A stretch of 64,000 nt of DNA from an uncultured Alphaproteobacteria bacterium (GCA_944391415.1 CALXTM010000001.1:1-64000); one strand, 5' to 3'; counted from the first letter of the stretch, positions 45,456-56,191 are shown. A program made the numbers and translations. Notes: generated by a model from the letters alone, not told the origin.

Positions 45456-47813
45456 TGACCTACTATTGGCTCTATTGACGCCATATTGTTTTCGATAAGC
45501 ATTATCCCTGCGTCTTTTTTCATCATCGTCTGATTGTTTTCCGTTGCTAAGACGTGTGGATTTCGCTGTGACAATTGAACCGCTTGATTGATCGTTTTGT
45601 TGATTATTTTGTTGGGTGTTTTCTTGACGCTTCCTGATTGATTCAACATAGTAATCTTCTTTTGCCGCAACAATTTTAGGATGCATCTCGACACCGACAC
45701 CTTTCAAACGGCCCAGGGTCTTATCAAGTTCTCCTTTGCATCTGTTAAGAGCATTATTAACCGCTGATTTTGTTTTGGCGTTTTCGGGTTCTTTTGATCT
45801 TGAAATATTGTCTTGGATTTCTATTTCGATTCCTGGGCGTTCATTTGCCATATATTGAGTAAACGTCTTTTTTATTAGCTCTTCATTATCGCCAAGCGGA
45901 TTATAGACTTTACCGTTCAATCTACCGTGTGAAATATCATTGATAATTTTGTTCATTGCAAGGTTCGCGGTAATTTGATCAACACTATCCCATCTTTTGC
46001 CTTCGAGCTTGCCATTCATACCATCAGAAATATAATCTTCCAATTTTTCAAGATATGATGAGCTAAACATCTGAAATCTGGCTTGCTGTTTAAGTTTACC
46101 TGCCCCATCGGCCAAATCTTTGGCAGCCTTGGAATTCCAGGACATATACTTATCGACCTGCTGCGACCAGCGCATCAAAAATTCGGTTCTTTCAAGATCT
46201 GTCATCTTTTCATCTGGAAGTTCTTTGAACAGATTTTCTATATCCGGAGCTCCGATATCACAACCGATACCGTTTTTAGAGCCTTTGAGATATGGTATCA
46301 TTTTGGTCTTAATGGAGGCTGAGATAAATGCTCCTTGAACCTTTTTGCCACCGGTATCAATCAACGACGGAAAGATAAAATATTTACACCCAACAGCCTT
46401 AAAAGCATCAAGCGACAAACGAGCATGATCTGCCTTAAACTCTTTGCCTGCCTCCATATACAATCTGGCTGTTGGCGGACGAGAGCTTACTAACTCGACA
46501 GCAAACTGCTTGGTATGTTTGCGGTGACCGTTTTTGTCAACTTCACCATCATCAAGACGATCGTTCTCACTGGCATAAACACTGATGATGGTTGAATTCC
46601 AGCTCCTTCTGACATCGACCAAACCGCTCTCCGGCGGAAAACCCATTTTACCAATACAAGCTTTGGTTGCATCTACCATTTTTGCCATATTGGGTTCGAT
46701 GTGTTTAACCGGCGGAATAAACTGCCTGAAATCTCCCTCGATTATATTTTCTTCTCTTGTCGGTGTTATGCTTGCTTCGGGAGCTTGCGATATATCAATA
46801 CTACCGGTATTAACATTGCTTGGCGGCGTTGCTTGGGACTGATCTGACAGACTTGAAATTTCTTTTTGCAGCTCATCAGCCGCATTGCCGATATCTTCAC
46901 CTTTTTCATCAACAACCTTAAGCTCTTTGAGCTTGAGTGCATCTTCAATGTCTATACCGTTTAACCAACAATATTGAGCCAGGGCTTTAATTTGCTCTTT
47001 AGTAAGTTCCTTATAACAATGAGCAAACGCCAAATTATTATTAATCAAGGTGATATCAAGGCCGGTATCTTGCAAATTAAGAACCGATCGACAAGCCCGC
47101 CCCTCGGAATCAATTTTGAAATGAGGCTGATTCACCAGTTTTCCATCGTTGTTCTTTGAAGGACGAATTTCCTGCTGGTAATCGTACAGAAACTCATTAT
47201 AGAGGCGGTTAAACGCTTCTTCTTGATTATTTTCCTTAAATTTTTTATAGAAGGCGATTAATTCTTGGTTTACTTCTTTTGGGGTGCGTTCCAGAATATC
47301 CAGAGTATCGATTAAACCTTTGACCGATTTATCTCTCTCTTCCATACCTTTACGCGCCTCAAGACAAGCGGAATATTCTTCTTTGAGGGCTTGAAGCTCG
47401 GTTTGTTTTTGCTCTTCTGAGGTTGCTTTATTTTGTACAAGATCAACCTTGTCCAAATAGTCATTATATTGAATATCATAATTATTTTTTAGAAAATCTT
47501 CCTCGGCGGCAAAGGAATCTCTTACAAAATCAATTTGTCCTTGGCTGTCTTGATATCTTTTATCTCTGCTGTCTGCCTCAGATACTCCTTCAGGAGCGCG
47601 AGCATAATCCATTGCATTTAATTCGCGCTGCATGGCCAGCCGAAGTTTTTGCTCAATAACATATGCGTCTTCGCTGTCATCTATATCTAACAGCTCTAAA
47701 ACATTAGCAAGCGGAAATTTCCTACTCTGAGAATTGATCTTTTGCTGGCGTCTTTCTTCATCTATTTTGACAGTGAACGGATAAAAATTTTTTTCTTGAT
47801 TTTCTTCGGCCAT
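45453..47813 (-). CDS. Large cytoplasmic protein of unknown function (786 residues)
   Basis: No signal peptide or membrane segment is visible. The N-terminal third is rich in Glu, Lys and Gln and probably coiled. A low-complexity Ser/Pro/Thr linker (around 325-360) leads to a middle region with a compact alpha/beta look (ELVSSRPPTARLYMEAGKEF, then AVGCKYFIFPSLIDTGGKKV). A helical part follows, and the last ~60 residues are Gln/Asn-rich and then Arg/Lys-rich. It has its own long upstream gap. I do not recognise a family; a nucleic-acid or scaffold role is possible from the composition only. Confidence 0.7.
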   Translation of the reverse strand: MAEENQEKNFYPFTVKIDEERRQQKINSQSRKFPLANVLELLDIDDSEDAYVIEQKLRLAMQRELNAMDYARAPEGVSEADSRDKRYQDSQGQIDFVRDSFAAEEDFLKNNYDIQYNDYLDKVDLVQNKATSEEQKQTELQALKEEYSACLEARKGMEERDKSVKGLIDTLDILERTPKEVNQELIAFYKKFKENNQEEAFNRLYNEFLYDYQQEIRPSKNNDGKLVNQPHFKIDSEGRACRSVLNLQDTGLDITLINNNLAFAHCYKELTKEQIKALAQYCWLNGIDIEDALKLKELKVVDEKGEDIGNAADELQKEISSLSDQSQATPPSNVNTGSIDISQAPEASITPTREENIIEGDFRQFIPPVKHIEPNMAKMVDATKACIGKMGFPPESGLVDVRRSWNSTIISVYASENDRLDDGEVDKNGHRKHTKQFAVELVSSRPPTARLYMEAGKEFKADHARLSLDAFKAVGCKYFIFPSLIDTGGKKVQGAFISASIKTKMIPYLKGSKNGIGCDIGAPDIENLFKELPDEKMTDLERTEFLMRWSQQVDKYMSWNSKAAKDLADGAGKLKQQARFQMFSSSYLEKLEDYISDGMNGKLEGKRWDSVDQITANLAMNKIINDISHGRLNGKVYNPLGDNEELIKKTFTQYMANERPGIEIEIQDNISRSKEPENAKTKSAVNNALNRCKGELDKTLGRLKGVGVEMHPKIVAAKEDYYVESIRKRQENTQQNNQQNDQSSGSIVTAKSTRLSNGKQSDDDEKRRRDNAYRKQYGVNRANSRS

Positions 47814-48231
47814 AGATTTTGTCCTTATGATTGGTTTATATGTAATATATTATAACATATTTTGGCAAAAAGACAAATATTTTGTCTAAAAATTATCAGC
47901 AACTATGTCTATATTAGGCCCAAATAATTGATAAAAGCTTAAAAAACAAAGAGGAAGATTAAAAAATCTTCCTCTTCGGAACCCAATCTCTATTTATATC
48001 GTCAAAAAGCAAATTGAAAAAACTTCCCCTTGCTTATTGCTCAAACATAAATGTTGCAGAGTTTGAGAACATTTGTGTTCACTCATTTTGGCAAAAGAAA
48101 GTTTTTTTAACTGTCTTAGTAAACCATCATCATGAACGCTTATCATATAATCTTTGGCTGAAATATTTAAATACTACCCCAGCCTAAAGTATATAGATAA
48201 CCCCCGTTTATGGCGGGGGTTATCGTTATGG
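47814..48231. other. 418-bp gap between the 786-residue gene and pgk
   Basis: Two hairpins are visible. GAGGAAGATT (47951-47960) pairs with AATCTTCCTC (47965-47974) and has a T-rich tail in the minus direction, so it fits a terminator for transcripts from pgk. GATAACCCCCG (48196-48206) pairs with CGGGGGTTATC (48214-48224) just after the pgk stop. An AT-rich stretch at 47830-47870 probably holds the promoter of the 786-residue gene. I see no gene in 47980-48190. Confidence 0.6.
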
Positions 48232-49443
48232 TTATTTCTTTAAGACTACAACTCCGGGAAGCTCTTTGCCTTCCATCCACTCGAGGAAAGCACCGCCTGC
48301 GGTTGAAATATAAGAAAATTTGTTTTCAACCCCGGCATTGGCAAGCGCCGAAACGGTATCGCCACCGCCTGCAACCGACATCAACTTGCCTGATTGGGTC
48401 AGTTCTGCGGCATGCTCGGCAACCTTGTTGGTGGCGTTGTCAAAGGGTTTCATCTCAAACACACCCAAAGGTCCGTTCCAAACCAAGGTTTTGCTCTCGT
48501 CCAACTCGGCATTGATGGCGGCAATGGTCTTCTCGCCGACATCAAGCAAGCTCCAGCCCTCAGAGGGGATATGGTCCAAATCAACGGTTTTGTGCTCGGC
48601 CATCGGCTTAAACTCTTTAGCGACAACAACATCCAATGGCAAAATAATTTTGCAATTGTTGGCTTTGGCAGTTGCCATAATCTCTTTGGCGGTGTCTAAC
48701 ATATCCATCTGCACCAAAGAATTGGCCTCGTTAACCGTATCGATACCGCTTGCTTTCATAAAGGTATGAGCCATGCCGCCGGAGATTACCAGCTTGTTGA
48801 CCTTTTTAACCAGATTGTTTAACAAATCGAGCTTGGTCGAAACCTTGGAACCGCCGACAATGGCTATCAACGGGCGTTTGGGATCATTCAAGCTCTTAGA
48901 CAAGGCGTTAACCTCTTCTTCCATCAGACGACCAAAGGCCGACGGACGCAATTTAACCGCGGCAACCATAGAGGCATGGTCGCGGTGTGCGGTTGAAAAG
49001 GCGTCGGATACATAAACATCTATCGGTTTGACCAGCTCTTTGGCAAAGTTTTCGTCGCCTTTCTTCTCTTCTTTGTAAAAACGCAAGTTTTCAAGCAACA
49101 AAACCTCGTCTTGTTTCATGTTCTTGATGGCGGCTTCAACATGCGGACCAATGCAGTCGTCAACAAATACAACGTGCTTGCCCAAAGACTTTTCCAAATC
49201 TTTGACAATGTGCGACAAAGAATTGGCCATGTCGCCTTTGCCCTCGGGACGGCCCAAGTGCGAGGTTACCACAACCTTGGCGCCTTTTGACATCAACTCT
49301 TTGATGGTGGGCACGGTGCGATCAATACGCGCAGTGTTGGTTACTTCAAATTTTTCGTTCATCGGTACATTTAAATCGGCACGCAACATTACGACTTTGC
49401 CGTTTAAATCACCTAAATCATCTATGGTTCTATATTCTGTCAT
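48232..49443 (-). CDS. pgk: Phosphoglycerate kinase
   Basis: A protein of 403 residues. The N-domain starts VVMLRADLNVPMN and holds SHLGRPEG; the C-domain has the nucleotide-binding loop VAGGGDTVSAL and ends in GGAFLEWMEGKELPGV. It makes ATP from 1,3-bisphosphoglycerate in glycolysis. It follows gap on the same strand, with an attenuator-like terminator between. Confidence 0.97.
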   Translation of the reverse strand: MTEYRTIDDLGDLNGKVVMLRADLNVPMNEKFEVTNTARIDRTVPTIKELMSKGAKVVVTSHLGRPEGKGDMANSLSHIVKDLEKSLGKHVVFVDDCIGPHVEAAIKNMKQDEVLLLENLRFYKEEKKGDENFAKELVKPIDVYVSDAFSTAHRDHASMVAAVKLRPSAFGRLMEEEVNALSKSLNDPKRPLIAIVGGSKVSTKLDLLNNLVKKVNKLVISGGMAHTFMKASGIDTVNEANSLVQMDMLDTAKEIMATAKANNCKIILPLDVVVAKEFKPMAEHKTVDLDHIPSEGWSLLDVGEKTIAAINAELDESKTLVWNGPLGVFEMKPFDNATNKVAEHAAELTQSGKLMSVAGGGDTVSALANAGVENKFSYISTAGGAFLEWMEGKELPGVVVLKK

Positions 49444-49465
49444 TTTTTCACCTTATCAAACAAAA

Positions 49466-49504
49466 AACAAAACCCCCTTGAGCTTTGATGGCTTAAGAGG
49501 GTTG
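49466..49504 (-). terminator. Intrinsic terminator between gap and pgk
   Basis: In the minus direction AACCCTCTTAAGC pairs with GCTCAAGGGGGTT and is followed by TTGTTTTTT. It lies just 23-60 bases before the pgk start, so it may only lower pgk expression relative to gap. Confidence 0.7.
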
Positions 49505-49516
49505 TTATTTCAAAAA

Positions 49517-50596
<1,080 letters not shown>

Positions 50597-50742
50597 CTAA
50601 TTTATCATTAATCATATTTTTTTCAAGCTAAATTTTGGGTTATTAGTTTATAGTTTCCTTAAACATACTATGCGGCAAAAAAGTGCCTTATTGACAGGTT
50701 GGCGGCTTGGTGTAAATTTTGAATATTAAAGGGGGAAAAGAT

Positions 50743-51396
50743 ATGAACACGGCTGTTTTAACCAAATATACTCCCAAAGAAGAACTTTGGAGCTCAATAA
50801 TACACGGAACAGGAATTGGCCTGAGTGTGGCTGGATTGGTTCTGCTGGCGGTTTTTTCATCAATTTACGGCGATGCCTGGGTGATTGTTTCAACCGTTAT
50901 ATTCGGGGTGAGCATGATTATACTATATACAGCATCAACACTTTATCATGCTGTAAGAAACGAATATGTAAAAAAACGCTTAAAAAAATTTGATCATATA
51001 TCAATCTATTACCTGATTGCAGGGACTTATACCCCATTTTTGTTGGTTAGCATGCGCGGTGTTACGGGCTGGGTGTTGTTCGGGATTGTCTGGGGGCTGG
51101 CAATACTCGGAACAATCTTAAAATTGGCAACTCCTGCCAATGGTACCAAAATTTGGTCTATCGGGCTTTATCTGGTGATGGGGTGGCTGATTGTGTTTGC
51201 ATCGCGCTCTTTGGCAGAAGCCGTGCCAGACTTGGGTTTGACATTCCTTATCTTGGGCGGGCTTTGTTATACCCTTGGCATTATCTTTTATGTTTGGAAA
51301 AGCAAAAAATATACTCATGCCATTTGGCACTTGTTTGTGCTCATTGGTACAATCATGCATTTTTTTGCTGTAATGTACTCTTGCGTGTTGGTATAA
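50743..51396 (+). CDS. Hemolysin III/YqfA-family (PAQR) membrane protein
   Basis: About 217 residues with seven membrane helices. Family motifs are SSIIHGTGIGLSVAG, the segment STLYHAV with the conserved histidine, FDHISIYYLIAGTYTPF and HLFVLIGTIMHFFAV near the end. The histidines fit the metal-dependent hydrolase fold of PAQR receptors. The function in bacteria is not settled. A TTG at 50719 is in frame, but GGGGGA directs the start at 50743. Confidence 0.9.
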   Translation: MNTAVLTKYTPKEELWSSIIHGTGIGLSVAGLVLLAVFSSIYGDAWVIVSTVIFGVSMIILYTASTLYHAVRNEYVKKRLKKFDHISIYYLIAGTYTPFLLVSMRGVTGWVLFGIVWGLAILGTILKLATPANGTKIWSIGLYLVMGWLIVFASRSLAEAVPDLGLTFLILGGLCYTLGIIFYVWKSKKYTHAIWHLFVLIGTIMHFFAVMYSCVLV

Positions 51397-51416
51397 ACAA
51401 CACACAAGAGTAAGCA

Positions 51417-51767
51417 TTAACTACCAAGCGATGCTTCTTCCCAACTTTTGAGGCCGATATCTTCCCAATTAAGCGGAATCTTATCAACAATACTTATATC
51501 TGCAATATAGGCATCTTTGATATTTTCCAATATTGTTTCGACCATAACAACCTCTTTGGCCTTGCGCAGCTTGTCGCGAACCTGCGGATTAATATAATCC
51601 AAAATTATTTTTTCATTGGCCGAGCGAACAAATACCGCATGGTCAAACCCGTCATAGATAATCTTGGGGGCGTGCGGAGTATTTGATCTGGCTTTGATAT
51701 AAATATAAAGCGTACCAGAGGCATCTTCTGCTATATAATATTCTTTTTCGGTTTGATAATCCGACAT
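51417..51767 (-). CDS. Hypothetical protein (116 residues)
   Basis: A soluble, acidic protein with no signal peptide. A start at 51767 has an AAGGAG site; the frame itself opens at 51812. It is rich in Ile, Glu and Asp. Nothing ties it to a family. It lies 76 bases downstream of sodB on the same strand and may be part of its transcript. Confidence 0.65.
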   Translation of the reverse strand: MSDYQTEKEYYIAEDASGTLYIYIKARSNTPHAPKIIYDGFDHAVFVRSANEKIILDYINPQVRDKLRKAKEVVMVETILENIKDAYIADISIVDKIPLNWEDIGLKSWEEASLGS

Positions 51768-51843
51768 TATTGTCTCCTTAAATTTAATGCGGAGGTGACA
51801 GTTTTGGAACATATTAGCAGATAAATGCTTAAGTTTTGATTAA

Positions 51844-52413
51844 TTACCATTTAATCAAATGATCAAACCAGGTCGATACAAAATCAGGCCGACGGTTTTG
51901 ATAATCAAGATAATAGGCATGCTCCCAAACATCTATACAAACAAGCGGTTTGCCAAGCTCAAGAGCAATCGGATTATCGGCATTGGCAGTGGCAACAATT
52001 TCAATTTTGTCGTCTTTTTCGACAGCCCAACACCATCCACTGCCAAACTGACCAACAGCCTTGGCCTTGAACAGCTCTTTAAATTGTTCATAAGTGCCAA
52101 AAGTATTGGTTATTTTTTGCATGACTTCCGGTGATGGCATAACCGCACCAGCGGCTGAAAGCGACTGCCAAAAGAACTCATGATTCCAGACCTGACCGGC
52201 ATTGTTATAGATGGCTCGGTCTTCGCTGTGTTTGCGGCTTTCGACAATAATTTCCGGCAATGACATTTTTTCATAAGCCTTGCCTGCAATAAGCTCGTTT
52301 AGCTTGTCTAGATATGCTTTATAGTGTTTGCCATAGTGAAACTCCAGAGTTTTTTGCGACATATAAGGCTCCAAAGCATTGAGCGCAAACGGAAGTTTTT
52401 TCATCTCAAACAT
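51844..52413 (-). CDS. sodB: Superoxide dismutase [Fe]
   Basis: A protein of 189 residues. The N-terminal helix pair holds LEFHYGKHYKAYLDKLNELI with the first metal-binding histidine, NHEFFW the second, and DVWEHAYYLDYQNRRPDF the aspartate and third histidine. FGSGWCWAV has the residues usual in the iron type rather than the manganese type. It is not secreted. It lies 17 bases downstream of fliJ on the same strand. Confidence 0.94.
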   Translation of the reverse strand: MFEMKKLPFALNALEPYMSQKTLEFHYGKHYKAYLDKLNELIAGKAYEKMSLPEIIVESRKHSEDRAIYNNAGQVWNHEFFWQSLSAAGAVMPSPEVMQKITNTFGTYEQFKELFKAKAVGQFGSGWCWAVEKDDKIEIVATANADNPIALELGKPLVCIDVWEHAYYLDYQNRRPDFVSTWFDHLIKW

Positions 52414-52430
52414 GGTTACTTTCTCCTTAT

Positions 52431-52850
52431 CTATTCTTGGTGTTTTTTGATATAAACATTGGTTCCGATTTCATCAAGCATTTTTTGCTCTTGGGCATCA
52501 ATTTCTTTTTGGCGACGGCGGCGGCGATTGTCATCGACAATTGAATAGGTCTTTTGTTCTTTGAAGATATCGGCCATAACATCTCTGATTTGCTCAATTT
52601 TGGCTTGAGTGTTGCTAATTTGTTGTTCTAAGTTGCGCTTTTTTTTCAAATATTGCTCTGTATACAGCCCAAAATCACAGATACCGGGGTTGGCCTCAAC
52701 AAAAGCTTTTTCTTTTTCATAATCGGTCTCAAGATTTTGTAGTTTCTTTTTGAGAGCTTCCTCTCGCTCAAGCTCTGCTACCAACAAACGGCGCTTTTCA
52801 TCAAGCTCAAATTTTTTAATACGCTCCAAGGTCGCTAAAGAATCGCGCAT
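52431..52850 (-). CDS. fliJ: Flagellar export chaperone FliJ
   Basis: A protein of 139 residues that is almost entirely coiled coil (Glu/Lys/Arg/Leu-rich), starting SLATLERIKKFELDEKRRLL. The FliJ family forms a coiled coil that inserts into the FliI hexamer and couples export to the proton motive force. The sequence is weakly conserved; its place eight bases after fliI makes the call secure. Confidence 0.88.
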   Translation of the reverse strand: MRDSLATLERIKKFELDEKRRLLVAELEREEALKKKLQNLETDYEKEKAFVEANPGICDFGLYTEQYLKKKRNLEQQISNTQAKIEQIRDVMADIFKEQKTYSIVDDNRRRRRQKEIDAQEQKMLDEIGTNVYIKKHQE

Positions 52851-52858
52851 GATAACAC

Positions 52859-54199
52859 CTAGCTCTCAGGAATGTAAGGAGTTGCCAGAATAGCTGCCAA
52901 CAGTTTGTAACATTCGTCAAGCGTAAACTTTTCTTGTTTGCCTTGGGCCAAAAAATCCTCCAACATCGGATAATAGAAAATGGCCTCATCGACCTCGCGA
53001 TTGGATCCTTTCTTGTAGGCACCAAGACGAATAAGCTCTGCCATGTCCTCATAAGAGGCAATGTATTTGCGCGCCTTGGCAACCAAAGCGGCCTCTTCTT
53101 CGGTGTCGCAATCGGGCATGGTTCGTGAAATAGAACGCAAAATATTGATGGCAGGATAGCGCCCTCTTTCGGCAATAGAGCGGTCAAGGACAATATGACC
53201 GTCAAGAATCGAACGTACGGCATCGGCAACCGGTTCGTTATGGTCATCGCCATCAACCAAAACCGTGAACAGGCCGGTAATCGTACCATTGCCAGAACCC
53301 GGGCCGGCACGCTCCAATAGGCGCGGCAATTCGGAAAAAACACTTGGCGTATAGCCTTTTGAGGCCGGAGGCTCGCCGATTGATAATGATATCTCGCGTT
53401 GGGCCATGGCAAAACGGGTAATAGAATCCATCATGCACAAAACATTTTTGTTTTCATCCCGAAAATATTCCGATACCGCCATGGCAACATAGGCCGCCTG
53501 TCTTCTTAGCAACGGGCTTTCATCAGAGGTAGCAAGCACCAAAACCGACTTTTGCAGACCCTCGGTGCCCAAAACATCTTCAACAAACTCTTTAGCCTCA
53601 CGGCCACGCTCACCAATAAGACCAATCACCGCAACATCAGAATCGGTATGGCGCGCCATCATCGACATAAGCGTCGACTTGCCGACACCAGAACCGGCAA
53701 AAATACCCATACGCTGCCCTTTGCAGATGGTCAAAAAGGTATTAACCGCTTTGATGCCCAAATCAACCTTGCCTTTGACACGGTCCCGAAACTGCGCCGG
53801 CGGCGGAGACGATTTGATAAAATAGGGTTTAGACCCCTTGATTAGCGGGCCTTTGCCGTCGATGGCCTCGCCAAAGGCATTGATAATACGGCCAAGCCAG
53901 GACGGATGCGGATAAATAACCGGTTTGGCATCAACTGCCTCAACCAGACAATTGATTCCTATGCCGTCCATGCTGCCATAGGGCATAAGCAAAATTTTGT
54001 CATCTTTGAAACTTACAATCTCGCAAGGAACTTTGAGCTGACGATTGTTAATTACGTTGCACCTGTCGCCTATGGCCAACGGGCTTAAAATTCCGCTGAC
54101 TTCTATAAACAGCCCCTGAACCCCGCTGACACGGCCATAATAAGACGACGTATCAAGCCTTGATAGTGCCTGCAACATATTGTCCGTAATCTCGCCCAA
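52859..54199 (-). CDS. fliI: Flagellum-specific ATP synthase FliI
   Basis: About 446 residues, F1-ATPase-like. The Walker A motif is GIFAGSGVGKSTLMSM, followed by GLIGERGREAKEFVEDVLG; DSITRFAMAQREISLSIGEPP is the conserved catalytic block. It drives export of flagellar proteins. The frame opens at 54229, but a TTG at 54199 with GGGAG seven bases upstream is a better start; an ATG at 54178 is also possible. It is divergent from ctrA, which regulates flagellar genes in this class. Confidence 0.94.
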   Translation of the reverse strand: MGEITDNMLQALSRLDTSSYYGRVSGVQGLFIEVSGILSPLAIGDRCNVINNRQLKVPCEIVSFKDDKILLMPYGSMDGIGINCLVEAVDAKPVIYPHPSWLGRIINAFGEAIDGKGPLIKGSKPYFIKSSPPPAQFRDRVKGKVDLGIKAVNTFLTICKGQRMGIFAGSGVGKSTLMSMMARHTDSDVAVIGLIGERGREAKEFVEDVLGTEGLQKSVLVLATSDESPLLRRQAAYVAMAVSEYFRDENKNVLCMMDSITRFAMAQREISLSIGEPPASKGYTPSVFSELPRLLERAGPGSGNGTITGLFTVLVDGDDHNEPVADAVRSILDGHIVLDRSIAERGRYPAINILRSISRTMPDCDTEEEAALVAKARKYIASYEDMAELIRLGAYKKGSNREVDEAIFYYPMLEDFLAQGKQEKFTLDECYKLLAAILATPYIPES

Positions 54200-54305
54200 G
54201 AAAATTCTCCCTTTGTAATTTCTAACCAAGATATAACATATTATTTTATTGTTTTACTGTTTTATCAAGATTATCAACATATTTGAAAAGACAAAATAAA
54301 AAACT

Positions 54306-54321
54306 GTTAATAATTATTAAC
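54306..54321. promoter_or_regulatory. Perfect palindrome between fliI and ctrA
   Basis: GTTAATAATTATTAAC is a perfect 16-bp palindrome about 75 bases before ctrA and about 107 before fliI. It contains two TTAA half-sites, as in the CtrA box, but spaced by six bases, not seven. It may be an operator for either gene; the protein is unknown. Confidence 0.5.
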
Positions 54322-54396
54322 AATACTAAACAAATTAAATTTATGGTTTTATAGTGTTGATATGTAGGAAAATCTTTTGAGAAAGGGTGTGCTAGT

Positions 54397-55086
54397 ATGC
54401 GTGTTTTATTGGTAGAAGATGATTTTGCTATCTCGCAAAGCATTGAGACCATGCTCAAAAAAGAAGGCATGATCGTTGATACAACTGATTTGGGCGAGGA
54501 TGGGCTTGAGATAGGCAAACTTTATGATTATGACATTATCATCCTGGATTTGATGTTGCCTGATATGAACGGCTATGAAGTATTGAAAAACCTGCGCGCG
54601 GCAAAAGTTAATACCCCGGTTTTGATCTTGTCTGGTTTGAGCGAGCCGGACAAAAAAGTAAAAGGGCTTGGATTCGGGGCTGATGATTATTTGACCAAAC
54701 CTTTTGATAAAAACGAACTTTTGGCCAGAATTCATGCTGTTGTCAGACGCTCTAAGGGGCATTCGGAATCAATTATCGTAACCGGAGATGTGGTGGTTAA
54801 CCTTGATACTCAGACCGTTACGGTTTGTGGCAAACCGTTGCATTTGACCGGAAAAGAATATGGCATTATGGAGTTGTTGTCTTTGCGCAAAGGGTCAACC
54901 TTGAACAAAGATCAGTTCCTTAACCATCTTTATGGCGGAATTGACGAGCCGGAGCTGAAAATTATTGATGTGTTTATTTGCAAATTGCGCAAAAAACTTG
55001 AAAAAGCATCGGGCGGAAAAAATTATATTGAAACAGTTTGGGGACGAGGCTATGTATTGCGCGACCCTGACGAGCAGAAAAAATAG
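54397..55086 (+). CDS. ctrA: Cell-cycle response regulator CtrA
   Basis: An OmpR-type regulator of 229 residues. The receiver domain has the acid pair ED at 8-9 and the phospho-acceptor Asp51 in [13 protein letters not shown]; the C-terminal winged helix contains [16 protein letters not shown] and [23 protein letters not shown]-type recognition helices, which are almost invariant in CtrA. In Caulobacter it controls DNA replication, division and flagellar genes. It is divergent from fliI-fliJ, as in several relatives. A strong terminator follows. Confidence 0.96.
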   Translation: MRVLLVEDDFAISQSIETMLKKEGMIVDTTDLGEDGLEIGKLYDYDIIILDLMLPDMNGYEVLKNLRAAKVNTPVLILSGLSEPDKKVKGLGFGADDYLTKPFDKNELLARIHAVVRRSKGHSESIIVTGDVVVNLDTQTVTVCGKPLHLTGKEYGIMELLSLRKGSTLNKDQFLNHLYGGIDEPELKIIDVFICKLRKKLEKASGGKNYIETVWGRGYVLRDPDEQKK

Positions 55087-55096
55087 TTGATATGTC

Positions 55097-55132
55097 AACA
55101 CCTTCGAAAATAATTTTCGAAGGTGTTTTTTT
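55097..55132 (+). terminator. Terminator of ctrA
   Basis: AACACCTTCGAAAA (55097-55110) pairs with TTTTCGAAGGTGTT (55114-55127) and runs into a T tract. It also covers the end of the convergent flagellin fragment. Confidence 0.9.
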
Positions 55133-55520
55133 AGCTAAACAGGCTCAAGACGCTTTGCGCCGATTGTGCGGCCAAAGACAAAGAGTTAAGCGCCAGTTGC
55201 TGACGGGTTTGCAGCGACAGATATTGGGCCGATGCCTCGTTCAACCCGATTGCGGCGGCAGTGATATCCTGCCCCAAAACATTGAAAACATGTGAGCGAT
55301 GTTCATTAAACACCACCTTCAAATTGCCGCCTTTGAGCAAATTGATACCTTGATAAGAGCAATCGTTAATCAGTTTGTTATATTCACCCAACACGCTGTT
55401 AAACTGGCTTTGATATTCTGCTATATTTTTCTTGGCCGTGTTGTCTTCTTCATCCGTCTCAATCTCAGTTGGCAAAGTCCATGGGGTGGTCTCGGCAAGA
55501 CCCGGGACAATCCTAGTCAC
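55131..55520 (-). pseudogene. Flagellin C-terminal fragment
   Basis: The 129-residue frame matches the C-terminal half of alphaproteobacterial flagellin: SYQGINLLKGGNLKVVFNE, then SAQYLSLQTRQQLALNSLSL and AAQSAQSVLSLFS. The N-terminal D0/D1 helices, required for filament assembly, are absent. Only 22 bases separate it from the next gene upstream, so they are not hidden in another frame. The only start is a GTG without a ribosome site. I read it as a 5'-truncated remnant, although a short expressed protein cannot be excluded. Confidence 0.65.
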
Positions 55521-55542
55521 GCTAGAATAATTTATATATTTA

Positions 55543-56127
55543 TTAGTTAACCTGACGTTTTAAATCTTCGATACGCGGCAGGACCGAATTTTCAATAATG
55601 AACGAGATGGAGCGTTCTATTACCTTGTCGGTATGGCGAATGGCATCCCAAGCGGCAGATGAATTCTCTCCCTTGTTGCCGACTTTTTGATAAATAAGAG
55701 CAAGCTCGGACAAAGAATCGACAATCTCGGCAACGTAGCCTGGCATCTTCAAATTTTCTTCGCCGCCAAAAAATCCCTCGACATAGCCCTCTTCCACCTC
55801 GTCATAGCGGATTTGACAATAGCGGCTGATATCTTTTTCTTGTAAGGGAGGCAGTTTGACCTTGTTTTGTTTGACATCATCAAAAACCTCATCCCACAGC
55901 CCCATAAAAAATTTGAAAAACAAATCGGCCTCGGCCTTGGTTTCGAGCCTGGGCTCACGACCCTCCGGCCAAAAAGAAGATATGACATCGGTCGGACGCA
56001 ATTTGAGGTTGGGCGAGCAAATAGCCCCGGCAAAGCGCATTTTGATGACACCAAGCGGAGTTTGACATTTGTAGTGCTCTAACATTTTGCTAAAAGCGTC
56101 GTCCCCGATATATTTGTTTGCTTGCAT
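55543..56127 (-). CDS. Hypothetical protein (194 residues)
   Basis: A soluble protein with no signal peptide and no motif I recognise. It has aromatic-rich segments (FFKFFMGLWDEVFDDV) and an acidic pattern. It lies between the flagellin fragment and a divergent lipoprotein gene, so a flagellar role is possible from position only. It starts at ATG without a strong ribosome site. Confidence 0.65.
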   Translation of the reverse strand: MQANKYIGDDAFSKMLEHYKCQTPLGVIKMRFAGAICSPNLKLRPTDVISSFWPEGREPRLETKAEADLFFKFFMGLWDEVFDDVKQNKVKLPPLQEKDISRYCQIRYDEVEEGYVEGFFGGEENLKMPGYVAEIVDSLSELALIYQKVGNKGENSSAAWDAIRHTDKVIERSISFIIENSVLPRIEDLKRQVN

Positions 56128-56191
56128 TTTTTTATCTTCTTGTTATAGTTTATGAAATATTTGGTTTAAGAGTATAAGGAGTTTTGCTTAA

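Noticed and set aside
54306-54321. Canonical CtrA box
   Set aside because: The half-sites are six bases apart, not seven; kept only as a palindrome of unknown use.
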